Numbered from the stretch's first letter, positions 28,361-37,942 are shown. The stretch: 64,000 bases of DNA from Armatimonadota bacterium (GCA_027451905.1 DAIDHV010000007.1:1-64000); one strand, 5' to 3'. Made by a program: numbers and translations. Notes: a model not told the origin generated them from the letters alone.

Positions 28361-29304
28361 TTCGCGAGAATGTCTCCCTAAAGCCTTACACTATGCTCAA
28401 GGCGGGTGGCCCAGCGGAGAGGCTCGCAATCGCCAACCAACTCGAAGATTTTGACGTTTTGGCGGAATCTGTTTTTAAGCCTGGGCCACTGACTCTTCTT
28501 GGCTATGGCAGCAACGTTTTGGTATCTGATCTTGGCTTAAAAGGGCTGACAGTCATCAATCGAACAAAGCAGATCTCTCATCTAGGCAATGGGATTTGGG
28601 AGGCAGATTGCGGAGCATGGCTTCAAGATTTGGTTCTTGCTTCCGCTCAAAAAGGGTACGGTGGCCTTGAGTTTGCGGTTGGAATCCCTGGAAGCGTTGG
28701 AGGAGCGCTTGTGTCCAACGCGGGGGCCTATAGAAGCTCGATTGGAGATCACCTTGTTCAGGTGCAAATTTTAGATCATCGGGGCAAGAGATGGGTCGAG
28801 CCATCCTACTTGAAGCTTTCTTATCGTAATAGTCGCTTGAGGGAAAACCCAAGCGACAAGCTTTTGCTGCTGTCGATTCAGGTGAAACTTCACATGGGCT
28901 CTGCTGCGCAAATTTATGGGAGAATGCGTGAATATCAGAGGCAAAGAATCAGCAAACAACCTCCTCCCGCTAGCGCAGGCAGCTTTTTCAAGAACGTTCA
29001 TGACCAGCAGCTAGCTAATCAACTAGAAAACTTACCGGACGGGATGCGCAAGAATGGAGTCATTCCCGCTGGGTTCCTGATTGAGGCTTGCGGCCTAAAA
29101 GGCTTTCGATTAGGAAGGGCCATGGTGGCTTGGAAACATGCCAATTTTATCGTCAACGATCAAGGCGCTTCGGCTACCGAAATTAGGCAGTTAGCTCAAC
29201 ATGTGAAAAACGAAGTTTTCCAAAAGTTTCAGGTTAGTTTGCAAGAAGAAGTCCTTTACTTGGGAGACTGGCCTAGTTTTCCTGATTCTAGCCTTCAAAG
29301 TTAG
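28360..29304 (+). CDS. murB: UDP-N-acetylenolpyruvoylglucosamine reductase, probable ATT or ATA start
   Basis: A type of MurB with FAD-binding 'LTLLGYGSNVLVSD' and 'LEFAVGIPGSVGGALVSNAGAY', 'LSYRNSRLRE' (Arg), and 'PPPASAGSFFKN' (proton-donor Ser). The first ATG (28393) falls inside the conserved opening: codons just upstream encode ENVSLKPYT, which continues into MLKAGGPAERL exactly as in family members. The frame is closed by TAA at 28315, and no ATG, GTG or TTG lies between it and 28393. ATT 28360 or ATA 28357, behind GGAGAAGG, is therefore the likely start. It makes UDP-MurNAc for peptidoglycan. It overlaps the tsaB stop. Confidence 0.9.
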   Translation: MRENVSLKPYTMLKAGGPAERLAIANQLEDFDVLAESVFKPGPLTLLGYGSNVLVSDLGLKGLTVINRTKQISHLGNGIWEADCGAWLQDLVLASAQKGYGGLEFAVGIPGSVGGALVSNAGAYRSSIGDHLVQVQILDHRGKRWVEPSYLKLSYRNSRLRENPSDKLLLLSIQVKLHMGSAAQIYGRMREYQRQRISKQPPPASAGSFFKNVHDQQLANQLENLPDGMRKNGVIPAGFLIEACGLKGFRLGRAMVAWKHANFIVNDQGASATEIRQLAQHVKNEVFQKFQVSLQEEVLYLGDWPSFPDSSLQS

Positions 29305-29310
29305 CCTGGG

Positions 29311-29469
29311 TTAATTTGATAATTGTCCCTGTCGCAGTAACTCGGGCAAGTAATTGGCGGCAAGCCAGCTGTAGACAACCGTAAAGGAAACGGAAATTAT
29401 GAGGACGAGAAACGCCCATTTTAGGATTCTTCTTCCGTAACGCAAGGCAAAAAGGTTTTGCTTTTTCAT
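29311..29469 (-). CDS. Possible small membrane protein
   Basis: A 52-residue frame starting Met-Lys-Lys-Gln, with basic residues, one clear membrane helix ('WAFLVLIISVSFTVVYSWLAA') and a polar tail. The positive-inside pattern is plausible for a single-pass small protein. The frame continues further upstream to 29706, but that part looks non-coding. There is no clear ribosome binding site, and it is convergent with murB. Uncertain. Confidence 0.35.
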   Translation of the reverse strand: MKKQNLFALRYGRRILKWAFLVLIISVSFTVVYSWLAANYLPELLRQGQLSN

Positions 29470-29720
29470 GTTCTGTTGGTACCTTGCATATCCGTCTGTA
29501 CTTAACCATCTCTTAGGTACGGTGTACATTCTTCGGACAATCGTTGTGCGCATGGACCGCAGGAGCCAGTACCAAACGAAGTTCGAGAGCCTTTCCGCGA
29601 GCCAATTCACATTTTGGCTTACGCAATCCGAGGGCCATATGTTTGTGTTGCCCTTAGAAAATTTTATCTCCGTCACCTTAAAGTCCTTAAATAGAAGGCT
29701 GGGCAATCTGGCTTGGTTGG

Positions 29721-29726
29721 TACTCT
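29721..29726 (+). promoter_or_regulatory. Possible -10 element of a leaderless PAP2 transcript
   Basis: TACTCT followed by six bases (GAACTT) and the ATG of the PAP2 gene. No Shine-Dalgarno is present. Weak on its own; it fits the same layout seen at several other starts in this window. Confidence 0.3.
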
Positions 29727-29732
29727 GAACTT

Positions 29733-30314
29733 ATGGACCGAAAGCTGTTCCTTTGGATCAATCATTGGCCAAACTTCATGGCTCCTTTTTTTCTATTTCT
29801 TTCGGTTGCCTTAAAGTACTGGTGGATTCGGGTGATCTTGCTGGTCTACATAGCTTGGATGATTTATCGCGGCAAACGAACAGGTTTTGCGGTTCTTTTT
29901 GCCTTGATTGCAGTGGCAATCGCCAATACGTGTACAAATCTTTGGAAAGCCTATTGGCCAATGCACCGCCCCTTTCAACCCCAAGAATTAGGAAACTTGG
30001 TTCACTTGCGGGTTGGCTATGCAAACTCGATGGGCACGGCATCGGCCCACTCTGCAAACATGGCATCGGTGGCAGTTGCGATCACCGTCATAGCCGGCAA
30101 AGATGGTTGGCCATGGATTGGTATTGCTTTCCTGGTGGGCCTATCTAGGGTTTATAACGGAGCACACTTTCCGTGGCAAGTGTTGTTGGGATGGACAACC
30201 GGAATTGTTTGTGGCCTCGCATGCGGATATGTTGGTAATCAGATCTTGGCTTACCAAGATGCCAAAAAAGCAGGCAACCTACCAGTTGAGCCAAAGGACC
30301 AATCAGCAACTTAG
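29733..30314 (+). CDS. PAP2-superfamily membrane phosphatase-like protein
   Basis: A 193-residue integral membrane protein with about five helices. The phosphatase motifs are KX6RP (Lys72 to Arg79-Pro80), a PSGH-like 'ASAHS' with His106, and SRX5HX3D-like 'SRVYNGAHFPWQ', where Gln149 replaces the usual Asp. Members dephosphorylate undecaprenyl pyrophosphate or phosphatidic acid on the outer face of the membrane. The Asp-to-Gln change removes the residue that normally orients the nucleophilic His, so activity may be reduced or altered. Its place near murB and a cell-wall amidase fits lipid-carrier recycling. Confidence 0.85.
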   Translation: MDRKLFLWINHWPNFMAPFFLFLSVALKYWWIRVILLVYIAWMIYRGKRTGFAVLFALIAVAIANTCTNLWKAYWPMHRPFQPQELGNLVHLRVGYANSMGTASAHSANMASVAVAITVIAGKDGWPWIGIAFLVGLSRVYNGAHFPWQVLLGWTTGIVCGLACGYVGNQILAYQDAKKAGNLPVEPKDQSAT

Positions 30315-30329
30315 GCTGCACGGAGGAGG

Positions 30330-30944
30330 TTAAGGCTTTTGATCGGTTTTTGTTTCCGGTCCGCTATCGCTGGTTTGATCGTTGCTGAACAGATCGTTGT
30401 CTGAAGTCAAAGCAGGAAGTGGAGAACTTAGATCACCGGATCCAAGGGTTTGAATCGGCTGGCCATTAATTTCAATTGAAATTTCTTTGACCCCTGCGAA
30501 CTGACCGGCGTTGCGTCGAAGTCCATCAATCAACATTTTCTCATCAAAAGAGCCGTAGGTTTGCTGAAAGTCGGCACTAAACGCAAGATGAGCAATCCCA
30601 TTTCTGACCTGCTCTCCAATTAATCTCGAGTGGGGTGGGGCAATGTTGGTTTTGGCAAGAAAGCTGTTTATTGCGACCGTCATAGGATCTTCGCCTTGGT
30701 GAACTTTGGCGGTATGCACGCTAAAAAGAATTCCTTGAGTTGTCATTTTCGGCACAAAGTACGAGACCGAGGTTAGTTCGGAAATGTTGGGTTGGCTGAC
30801 TGGCTTGGCAATCTTGACAAACTGTGGAGGAGTTACCGCGTGAGGCTCTTTGATCACATAAAGGGTGAGGGCCCCTAACCCGATTGTCGACACGAAGACT
30901 GTGGCGACGGCAAAAGTCATTTTGTTGAACGGTTTGCCTTTAAT
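30330..30944 (-). CDS. GerMN-domain membrane-anchored protein, probable ATT start
   Basis: About 204 residues. An N-terminal membrane anchor ('FAVATVFVSTIGLGALTLYVI') is followed by a GerMN domain: 'DPMTVAINSFLAKTNIAPPHSRLIGEQVRNGIAHLAFSADF' and 'MLIDGLRRNAGQFAGVKEISIEINGQ'. GerMN domains are thought to bind peptidoglycan and often accompany amidases. The first ATG is 30920, but AAGGAG at 30952-30957 is 7 nt from an in-frame ATT at 30944 that overlaps the amidase stop as ATTAA. Starting there adds Lys-rich residues (Lys-Gly-Lys-Pro-Phe-Asn-Lys) before the membrane helix, as expected for a cytoplasmic N-terminus. Confidence 0.83.
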   Translation of the reverse strand: MKGKPFNKMTFAVATVFVSTIGLGALTLYVIKEPHAVTPPQFVKIAKPVSQPNISELTSVSYFVPKMTTQGILFSVHTAKVHQGEDPMTVAINSFLAKTNIAPPHSRLIGEQVRNGIAHLAFSADFQQTYGSFDEKMLIDGLRRNAGQFAGVKEISIEINGQPIQTLGSGDLSSPLPALTSDNDLFSNDQTSDSGPETKTDQKP

Positions 30945-32580
30945 TGTTGTGCTCCTTAAAGTAGTGCTCCACGCCGTATGTTACTGCAATTGCAATTTGC
31001 TTTTGTACTTCGTGGTCTTCCAATGCCAAGACGTCTTGGCGGTTGCTGATAAATCCCAATTCCATGAGAATACTTGGCATCTTTGTATTCCGCAACACGT
31101 AAAAGCCCTGGTGGACCGCAATCCGCGTATCTCTCCAAACTCCAATTGAAGGAATAGCGTTAAGGTCTGCAAGTTGGTTCTCGACATCTTCTGCAAGTTG
31201 AAGACTATGGGGCCTGCCTGTGTGATAGAAAGTTATTGAACCTCGGAAATCTGGGTTATTGATCTGATTGATATGCACGCATAAAAAGAGATTGCCATGG
31301 TTGGAATTGGCGTTGATGCAGCGGTCAGCTAAAGTTGGATAACTGTCATCAATCCGGGTCATAGCGACAGTTGCCCCTTGTTTTGCTAACGTTGTTGCAA
31401 GTCTTGAGCCTATTTCCAAGGTCAAAGTCTTTTCCTCAATCCCCATTGCCCGATTTTTTGCCCCGGTATCTTTTCCACCATGGCCAGGATCGACAACGAG
31501 TAGCTTTCCAAACAAAGGCATGTTTTGTTGGTTGACAAGGCTATTGGGTCCTGCATTTGGCTCAAATATCTTAATTGAAATTTCAGTGCTAGTGACACCT
31601 ACGATAACTCCAGAAAGCTTTGTAAGGTTAAAACTGATCTGAGAGTTTGATTGGTAATTTGTGATATTGAACCGGTGAAACCCATCAGATTTTGGGATGG
31701 CAGCGGGATCAAGGGCAAGCTTTATGCCGGGGACGTCAATATGAAACTGCAATCCAGTTTGCTGAACAATTAAGTTACTGTAGGGCCCGTGAGGTATCGG
31801 GATATTGAGGTCAATCTCGTGGGTTGGCAGTTCCTTGATCGTCAACGAAGTCTTTGTCGGGCCGATAGGGGCGGTGGTGTCTGCTGAAGCAAAGGTGATT
31901 TGGCTTAGGTTGACGTCTAGATGTCGGCCCGGCACCAGTTTTGAACTGCTCGATTCATTAGCTGGCTCGGATTGATCAAAAAGAAATTGAACGCTGTTAT
32001 CTGGAAGTTGGGTGATGCTGACACCGGGATCAAGTTGAGTCACCAAATCAGGATTCAAAGCCACCGCGGAAACAACAACCAAAAGCTGGCCATTGGAGTT
32101 GGACTTTGCTATGGGCTGGAGATCTGCAGAAGCATCAACCCACAGTTCACCACTTTGGTACCGAATCGCCTCAATTCTAGGAAGAATTGTAAGCGATTCT
32201 TGGTCGTCGTTATGCAATAGGGTGAAGTCCAGCCTCTCGCACAGTGAATCTAGGCTAACTGAGTTGACTTGTGAAATAGACCGGTACGGGATATTAACTT
32301 TGTTTGTTCCAACTGAAACGGTGGCTTCGCCAAGCTTTCCTAATTTGTACTTCCAACCCAGCTTGGCAAGATCTCTAAGTGGCACGTAGTGCTGACCGTC
32401 AGTTAGGTCAAGATGGGCAGAAATCGCCGGCTGATTTTGCCATTGCACGCTCCACTTTTGATCTCTCTTTCTAAAATGGCTCGCAAAAGTGATCGCGTTT
32501 GCGTGGGTTCCGCATGCGAAAAAGCTCGCCATTAACAGGCTGCCAATGCATAGCGTCTTTTGGCGATGTCTTCCTAACAT
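30940..32580 (-). CDS. N-acetylmuramoyl-L-alanine amidase (Amidase_3/AmiC type)
   Basis: About 546 residues. A signal peptide begins at ATG 32580 (Met-Leu-Gly-Arg-His-Arg-Gln-Lys, hydrophobic core, 'GTHANA' cleavage); the frame is open upstream, but the signal favours this start. A copper-amine-oxidase-N-like/AMIN-like beta region (about 30-330) precedes the zinc amidase. This has 'VVDPGHGGKDTGA' (zinc His), 'GIEEKTLTLEIGSRLA' (zinc Glu), 'LFLCVHINQ' (zinc His) and 'SILMELGFISNRQD' (catalytic Glu). It cuts the MurNAc-L-Ala bond of peptidoglycan in the periplasm, probably at division. It is coupled to the GerMN gene. Confidence 0.92.
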   Translation of the reverse strand: MLGRHRQKTLCIGSLLMASFFACGTHANAITFASHFRKRDQKWSVQWQNQPAISAHLDLTDGQHYVPLRDLAKLGWKYKLGKLGEATVSVGTNKVNIPYRSISQVNSVSLDSLCERLDFTLLHNDDQESLTILPRIEAIRYQSGELWVDASADLQPIAKSNSNGQLLVVVSAVALNPDLVTQLDPGVSITQLPDNSVQFLFDQSEPANESSSSKLVPGRHLDVNLSQITFASADTTAPIGPTKTSLTIKELPTHEIDLNIPIPHGPYSNLIVQQTGLQFHIDVPGIKLALDPAAIPKSDGFHRFNITNYQSNSQISFNLTKLSGVIVGVTSTEISIKIFEPNAGPNSLVNQQNMPLFGKLLVVDPGHGGKDTGAKNRAMGIEEKTLTLEIGSRLATTLAKQGATVAMTRIDDSYPTLADRCINANSNHGNLFLCVHINQINNPDFRGSITFYHTGRPHSLQLAEDVENQLADLNAIPSIGVWRDTRIAVHQGFYVLRNTKMPSILMELGFISNRQDVLALEDHEVQKQIAIAVTYGVEHYFKEHNN

Positions 32581-32937
32581 GGGCCCAAGTATCAAGGCTT
32601 TCCGTAGCCCTGATAGCCATGATACAGGAAAACGTACGCAATATGCCATCCCTACATGTGATTTCGGACTAAATGAGGAAATTCGTTTCAAATCGTTGCG
32701 TTTCTTTTTGAAATTTCAGCTTTTGGCGCTATGCTTTTGGTTATTGCTGGCAAATTGTGAGGCGAACTATGATCGCCCCCTATGTGGGATGGGATTTTGC
32801 CCATTGGCATTTTGCCTACGAATTAGCCACAAATTAAGTCCATTGGTCATAATATGAGTGTCGTCTGGCATCCATGCACCTGGACCACTGATCCTGGGAA
32901 TCTCTTTAGGCTGTCGAATGCGAAAGGTTCAAAAAAT
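32581..32937. other. Intergenic region upstream of the amidase and tRNA-Val
   Basis: About 357 bp. It holds the upstream region of the minus-strand amidase gene and the promoter side of tRNA-Val. An in-frame extension of the amidase frame (to 32691) covers its first third but precedes the signal peptide. Nothing else recognisable. Confidence 0.5.
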
Positions 32938-33012
<75 letters not shown>

Positions 33013-33272
33013 TTTTTCTAGTGTCCATACCGGAGGCATGGGTGACATTTGGTTCCGGAAGCAGAGATTGCCCATTGACGGCTCGTTGTAGATTTTTAAG
33101 GGGTCTTGGGTGTCTTTCGATCTCCAATTGGTCCGCAGCTAAGGATTCTTTGGTAACATCCCTTTTGCCCTCGTTGAGATTCCACTGTCCGCCTTTATTT
33201 TCTACTAGGGATTGCAATCCTAGCTATGCATTCCAATTTTTGATGTCAAAGTACGGTTAAACTCTAAAACAC

Positions 33273-34121
33273 ATGTTTCTTAAGTCGAAGTTGAAAGGTC
33301 TTCCGGTTGCAATTCTACTTGTTATTGGAGCTGCGGCTCAGTGCCCTGCTCAGCACCTTTGGTGGAAGGTGCCCACTGGCGTCCGGGATGTAACCTGCGT
33401 TTACGGTCAAATCAAGGTTTTGGCGACTCAGCGTTATATTTATTACTGCGGATGCAATTGGAACCCAGGAGAGCCAGCTGGCGGCTATACCGGAATTCAG
33501 GACAAGGGCCAAGGAATTCACAATATGATCTTTTCGATATGGGATACGTCGCCAACCCTCCACCCAACCGTATCCTATGCGTCTAGCATCGTAAATCATG
33601 GTCGGTTTGGAGGCGAAGGCACCGGCAGCCACACGGACGCGGTTATTGGCTGGAAGCTGAACAGCACCTATGAGTTTTGCGCGGAGAAGAAATATTACCC
33701 CGAAGATAACTCAACTTTGACCTCCGTGTTCTTTAAAGATCCGCAGACTGGAAAATGGCAAAAAGAAGCAACAATTACGTCTCCAAATGGCAAATTTAAG
33801 TCCGTCAGCCGGTTTGGACCAACCATGGCCGCGTTTCTAGAAAACTGGGTCGGCAAGGGTCGAAAAGCTCCAAAGGTAGCCCTGTATCGGCTTTGGGTTG
33901 GAAGTTCTCCAAGCAAGCTAACGATGGTGACGAAAGCAGGTGGTGACGGCCGATGGGGAACGGTCGGCGATTGGTTTTACTTGGCAGAGGGCGATACGGA
34001 CAAAGTTGATGCGATTTTACGGTCTTGCAAAGCTGCTGACAAGGGCAAGTTCACGGTCGGAGGAACCGGAACCATGAGTATTGCCAACAAGTCGCTTCAC
34101 CGGCCGCTTCCAAAGGGGTGA
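33273..34121 (+). CDS. Exported DUF3472-domain protein
   Basis: A 282-residue protein with a signal peptide ('LPVAILLVIGAAAQCPAQ'). 'NPGEPAGGYTGIQDKGQGIHNMIFSIWD', 'GSHTDAVIGWKLNSTYEFCAEKKY' and 'FLENWVGKGRKAPKVALYRLWV' match DUF3472, a beta-rich secreted domain of unknown biochemical role found next to carbohydrate-active enzymes in several phyla. No catalytic site can be assigned. The gene is isolated between tRNA-Val and dnaE. No clear ribosome binding site is visible. Confidence 0.78.
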   Translation: MFLKSKLKGLPVAILLVIGAAAQCPAQHLWWKVPTGVRDVTCVYGQIKVLATQRYIYYCGCNWNPGEPAGGYTGIQDKGQGIHNMIFSIWDTSPTLHPTVSYASSIVNHGRFGGEGTGSHTDAVIGWKLNSTYEFCAEKKYYPEDNSTLTSVFFKDPQTGKWQKEATITSPNGKFKSVSRFGPTMAAFLENWVGKGRKAPKVALYRLWVGSSPSKLTMVTKAGGDGRWGTVGDWFYLAEGDTDKVDAILRSCKAADKGKFTVGGTGTMSIANKSLHRPLPKG

Positions 34122-34407
34122 ATTCAGTGGTGTGCTCCTCTTGGCAGAGATGGTAGAACCTTGGGTGCAACGAATGTGGGTTCCGACTAATGATTGTGTG
34201 GCCCAAGGGCATCAGAGTGTTAGATTGGGTCAAGAACCTTCAAATCTAAATATCACCTGTGTTCGACTAAATCATGTCAAGCCCTTGATCTTCTGCTTTG
34301 CTTATCCGAATAGCTAGAATTTGGAAATCTTCCCGGAGATTGTGGGGCTTTTGCGGTTTCCCAAACGTCTATCTTTTTCGCCCACAATCTTAATGTAGCT
34401 TCCATCC

Positions 34408-37400
34408 ATGAGTTCCGACTTTTGCCATCTCCACAATCATTCTGAGTACTCGCTTTTAGACGGTGCCAACAGAATCTCAAGCATGGTGGAGCGGGCAAAA
34501 GAACTTGGCATGGATTCGCTTGCCCTTTCCGATCATGGTGTCATGTTCGGAGCGATGGAGTTCTATTTTGCCTCTAAGAAGGCGGGAATCAAGCCAATCA
34601 TCGGCGTGGAAGCCTATGTGGCGCCAAAAGGAATTCAATCCAGAGGGGCAAGGGCCGAAAAAGAATCTTATCACCTACTTTTGCTTGCCAAAAACGAGCT
34701 GGGCTACCGCAATCTTTGCAAGCTCTCTAGCGTTGCGGCCCTTGAAGGCTACTATTACAAGCCGAGGGTTGATCACGAAATCCTCAGAAAGTTTAGTGCG
34801 GGAGTCATTGCTACAAGTGCCTGTTTAGGTTCAGAGATCTGCGGTGCCCTTATGGACGACAATTACAAAGAGGCGCTTAAGATAGCCGAAATGTATGCAG
34901 AGATTTTCGGACCCGACAATTTTTACATAGAGTTGCAAGATCACGGCCTCGCCGAGCAAAAGCACATTAAGCCTGGCTTGCTCAAGCTTGCTAAAGAACT
35001 CAAACTTCCCCTCATTGCCACCAATGACGCTCATTACTTGTGCAAAGGAGATGCCACCCCCCACGACGTACTTTTGTGCATTCAAACCGGAGCCATGGTC
35101 ACCGACGAAAGGAGGATGAAGTTCGAAACAGAGGAGTTTTATTTGAAGGCTCCTCAAGAAATGAAAGAGTTATTTTCGGATACGCCCTCCGCAATCGAAA
35201 ACACGCTTGCCATTGCAGAAAGATGTTCTCTGGACCTAGATAGCTCACGGCCGCCGATGCCCCAGCCTGATATTCCCGATGGCGAAGACAGCATGTCTTA
35301 CCTAAGGAGTGTCGCCGAGAAGGGGCTGAAAGAAAGATCGAAACGCCCAGAAGAGTCACTTGAACGGCTTAATTACGAGCTTGGCATCATCGAAAAAACT
35401 GGTTTTGCTGATTACTTTTTGTTAGTTAGAGAGTTTGCCGCTGCAACAAGAGATCGAGGCATTTACTTTGGCGTTCGAGGCTCCGCGGCTGGATCCCTGG
35501 TCAGCTACAGCTTAGGGATCACAGATGTTGACCCCGTTGAATATGACATTACTTTTGAGCGATTTTTAAATCCAGAGCGGATTTCCATGCCGGATATTGA
35601 CATGGATTTTGAGGACGCTCGGCGAGATGAAATCATTGAGTATGTGTCGGAAAGGTTCGGTACCGATCACGTCGCACAAATTGTCACCTTTGGAACGCTA
35701 GGAGCAAAGGCCGCGATCAGAGACTGTGCGCGCGTCACTGGGTTTTCTCCGGTGGAAAGCGATAAATTGTGCAAGCTCATTCCCACCATTCCTGGAATGA
35801 CGATTACAAAAGCCCTCAAAGAGGTGCCAGAGTTTAAGCAACTGGTCGATAGCAACGAGGCATTTAAGAATCTCGTGACAACCGCTCAGTCGGTCGAGGG
35901 CATTGCGCGGCATTCGGGGGTCCACGCGGCTGGAGTAGTCATCACCCGCGATCCGTTAGTAGAATACGTTCCCCTCTATCGAGACGGAGAAGGGAAGCCG
36001 GTCACCGCCTATGAAATGGGCATTTTAGAGAAGTTAAACCTTCTTAAGATGGACTTTCTGGGGCTTTCTAATCTGACGGTTTTGGCGCGAGCGGTCGAGA
36101 GAATCAAGCAGACAAAGGGCATTGACCTTGATATACGAACCTTGCCTCTTGATGACCAAAGAACCTATGAATTCATTGGAAAAGGGGAAACAACTGGGGT
36201 CTTTCAGCTGGAAGGCCGCGGCATGACGGCGTACATCCAAGCCCTCAAGCCCACAAATATCCGTGAGCTAAGCGCCATGATCGCCCTCTACCGCCCTGGC
36301 CCCATGGACCACATCAATCGGTTTATCGAAACCAAGCATGGCAGACAAAGCGCTTCTTACTTAGACGATAGGATGAAGCCTATTTTGGAGGACACCTACG
36401 GGGTTATTGTCTACCAAGACCAGGTCTTAAAGTTGGTTCAGTCACTGGCAGGGTTTTCGCTTGGCAAAGCCGATATTCTGCGAAGGGCGATGGGCAAAAA
36501 GGACCTTGCCTCTCTCGAATCCCTGAAAACCGAATTTCAGTCCGGCTGCCTAGAGCGAGGAATCAGCGATGATAACATTTCGAAGATTTGGGAGCTGCTT
36601 ATCCCATTTGCTGGCTACGCATTCAATAAGGCTCACGCGGTTTGCTACGCGATACTTGCTTACCAAACCGCCTACCTCAAAGCCAACTATCCGATCGAGT
36701 ACCTTGCCGCTCTGCTTTCTGTTTACATTGACAAAGAAGATCGGATTATTTCGTTCATTGACGAATGTAATCGGCAGAAAATTAGTGTGTTGCCTCCGGA
36801 CATTAACAAGTCTCAGCTGGATTTCACAATTGAGGGTCAGAAGGGAATTCGTTTTGGGCTGGCGGCAATCAAGGGGGTCGGAAGAGGAGTTGCAGAGGGA
36901 ATCATCAACGAGAGAAGTCAAAATGGAAACTATTCCCACCTTTTTGAGTTTGCAGAACGAACTAAAGAATTTAACCTCAGCAAAACTTCACTTGAACCCC
37001 TAATCAAAGCTGGTGCTCTCGATTCGATTGATTCCAACCGCAATAGACTTCTTGCGGCAATGGAGGGCGCCTTGCTTTTTGCCTCTGATTCTGCCCGAAA
37101 CAGAGCTCTTGGGCAAGACTCTTTGTTTAATTCTGGGGCGGAAACGAACCAAAAGCCAACCTACCCTGCCATTTCCGGTGATGTTGCCGAGCCAAATCGA
37201 GTGGAAAGGCTGGCGATGGAGAAAGAAGTCATTGGCCTTTACGTTAGTGACCACCCACTGCGGGGGATGGAACAAACTCTGCAAGATCTATCAACCCATC
37301 GATGCGAGGACGTCCAAGATTTAGACGACGGGGCACCCGTTGTTTTGGCCGGCGTTATCGCCTCGCAAAGAGACATCAGAACAAAGGATGGAAAGCGAAT

Positions 37401-37848
37401 GTGCAATGCGGTGATTGAGGATTTAACCGGGCAAGCCAGTGTGGTTGTCTTTCCTGCCAATTATGATGTGGCAAAACCGGCCATGGGCAAAGGTGCGCCA
37501 GCCATAGTTAAGGGCATTGTCATGTTTCGAGAACGAAACGGAGATCGCCTCGTTGAGGTTCGAGCTTTGGATGTGACTCCATTCTCTTTGGACCTTCAAG
37601 TTAATGAGGCTCAGCGGCCGTATGTATCATCGGAAGGCACTTTAGAAATTGTTTTCTCTCGTGCAACCGAGTCTCAATTGCAAGAGCTGAAGAACCTTAT
37701 TGAAGCCAATCAAGGAGACTATGCCTGTTCCATTTCACTAAATGGAAAATCTAACTTTCCTGCGATTCGTTTGCCGCAAGGGGTCAATGCCAACTCCATT
37801 CTTCCGGTTCTTAAGAAATGGTCCTGGCTCAAAACGGCAATAAGGTAG
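34408..37848 (+). CDS. dnaE: DNA polymerase III alpha subunit
   Basis: A 1146-residue replicative polymerase of the DnaE1 type. The PHP domain starts 'FCHLHNHSEYSLLDGANRI' and keeps 'LSDHGVMFGAMEFY' and 'NDAHYL', so the PHP metal site may be intact. The polymerase core has 'GVRGSAAGSLVSYSLGITDVDPVEYDITFERFLNPERISMPDIDMDFED' (catalytic Asp residues), 'HSGVHAAGVVI', 'ELSAMIALYRPGPM', 'YQDQVLKLVQSLAGFSLGKAD' and 'FNKAHAVCYAILAYQTAYLKANY'. An OB-fold ('PVVLAGVIASQRDIRTKDGKRM') follows. The length is normal. It is transcribed alone. Confidence 0.97.
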   Translation: MSSDFCHLHNHSEYSLLDGANRISSMVERAKELGMDSLALSDHGVMFGAMEFYFASKKAGIKPIIGVEAYVAPKGIQSRGARAEKESYHLLLLAKNELGYRNLCKLSSVAALEGYYYKPRVDHEILRKFSAGVIATSACLGSEICGALMDDNYKEALKIAEMYAEIFGPDNFYIELQDHGLAEQKHIKPGLLKLAKELKLPLIATNDAHYLCKGDATPHDVLLCIQTGAMVTDERRMKFETEEFYLKAPQEMKELFSDTPSAIENTLAIAERCSLDLDSSRPPMPQPDIPDGEDSMSYLRSVAEKGLKERSKRPEESLERLNYELGIIEKTGFADYFLLVREFAAATRDRGIYFGVRGSAAGSLVSYSLGITDVDPVEYDITFERFLNPERISMPDIDMDFEDARRDEIIEYVSERFGTDHVAQIVTFGTLGAKAAIRDCARVTGFSPVESDKLCKLIPTIPGMTITKALKEVPEFKQLVDSNEAFKNLVTTAQSVEGIARHSGVHAAGVVITRDPLVEYVPLYRDGEGKPVTAYEMGILEKLNLLKMDFLGLSNLTVLARAVERIKQTKGIDLDIRTLPLDDQRTYEFIGKGETTGVFQLEGRGMTAYIQALKPTNIRELSAMIALYRPGPMDHINRFIETKHGRQSASYLDDRMKPILEDTYGVIVYQDQVLKLVQSLAGFSLGKADILRRAMGKKDLASLESLKTEFQSGCLERGISDDNISKIWELLIPFAGYAFNKAHAVCYAILAYQTAYLKANYPIEYLAALLSVYIDKEDRIISFIDECNRQKISVLPPDINKSQLDFTIEGQKGIRFGLAAIKGVGRGVAEGIINERSQNGNYSHLFEFAERTKEFNLSKTSLEPLIKAGALDSIDSNRNRLLAAMEGALLFASDSARNRALGQDSLFNSGAETNQKPTYPAISGDVAEPNRVERLAMEKEVIGLYVSDHPLRGMEQTLQDLSTHRCEDVQDLDDGAPVVLAGVIASQRDIRTKDGKRMCNAVIEDLTGQASVVVFPANYDVAKPAMGKGAPAIVKGIVMFRERNGDRLVEVRALDVTPFSLDLQVNEAQRPYVSSEGTLEIVFSRATESQLQELKNLIEANQGDYACSISLNGKSNFPAIRLPQGVNANSILPVLKKWSWLKTAIR

Positions 37849-37942
37849 CTCTCTTTTCGATCTCACAGCCTAAACAGAATGATTTGCTATGGCCCCAGCC
37901 TAGCCTTGACAAGGCGCAGACATACAAATTCCGATCACTTTG

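Larger units (their letters stand above)
29305..29732. other. Spacer between murB and the PAP2 gene
   Basis: A 428-bp region with no well-supported gene. The best candidate is a short minus-strand membrane peptide frame (29311-29469). The rest contains only overlapping short frames on both strands without family resemblance and no RNA gene that I can recognise. Confidence 0.5.

Noticed and set aside
34122-34407. Possible small RNA or gene between the DUF3472 gene and dnaE
   Set aside because: No reading frame with coding character, no stable hairpin and no tRNA-like fold was seen.
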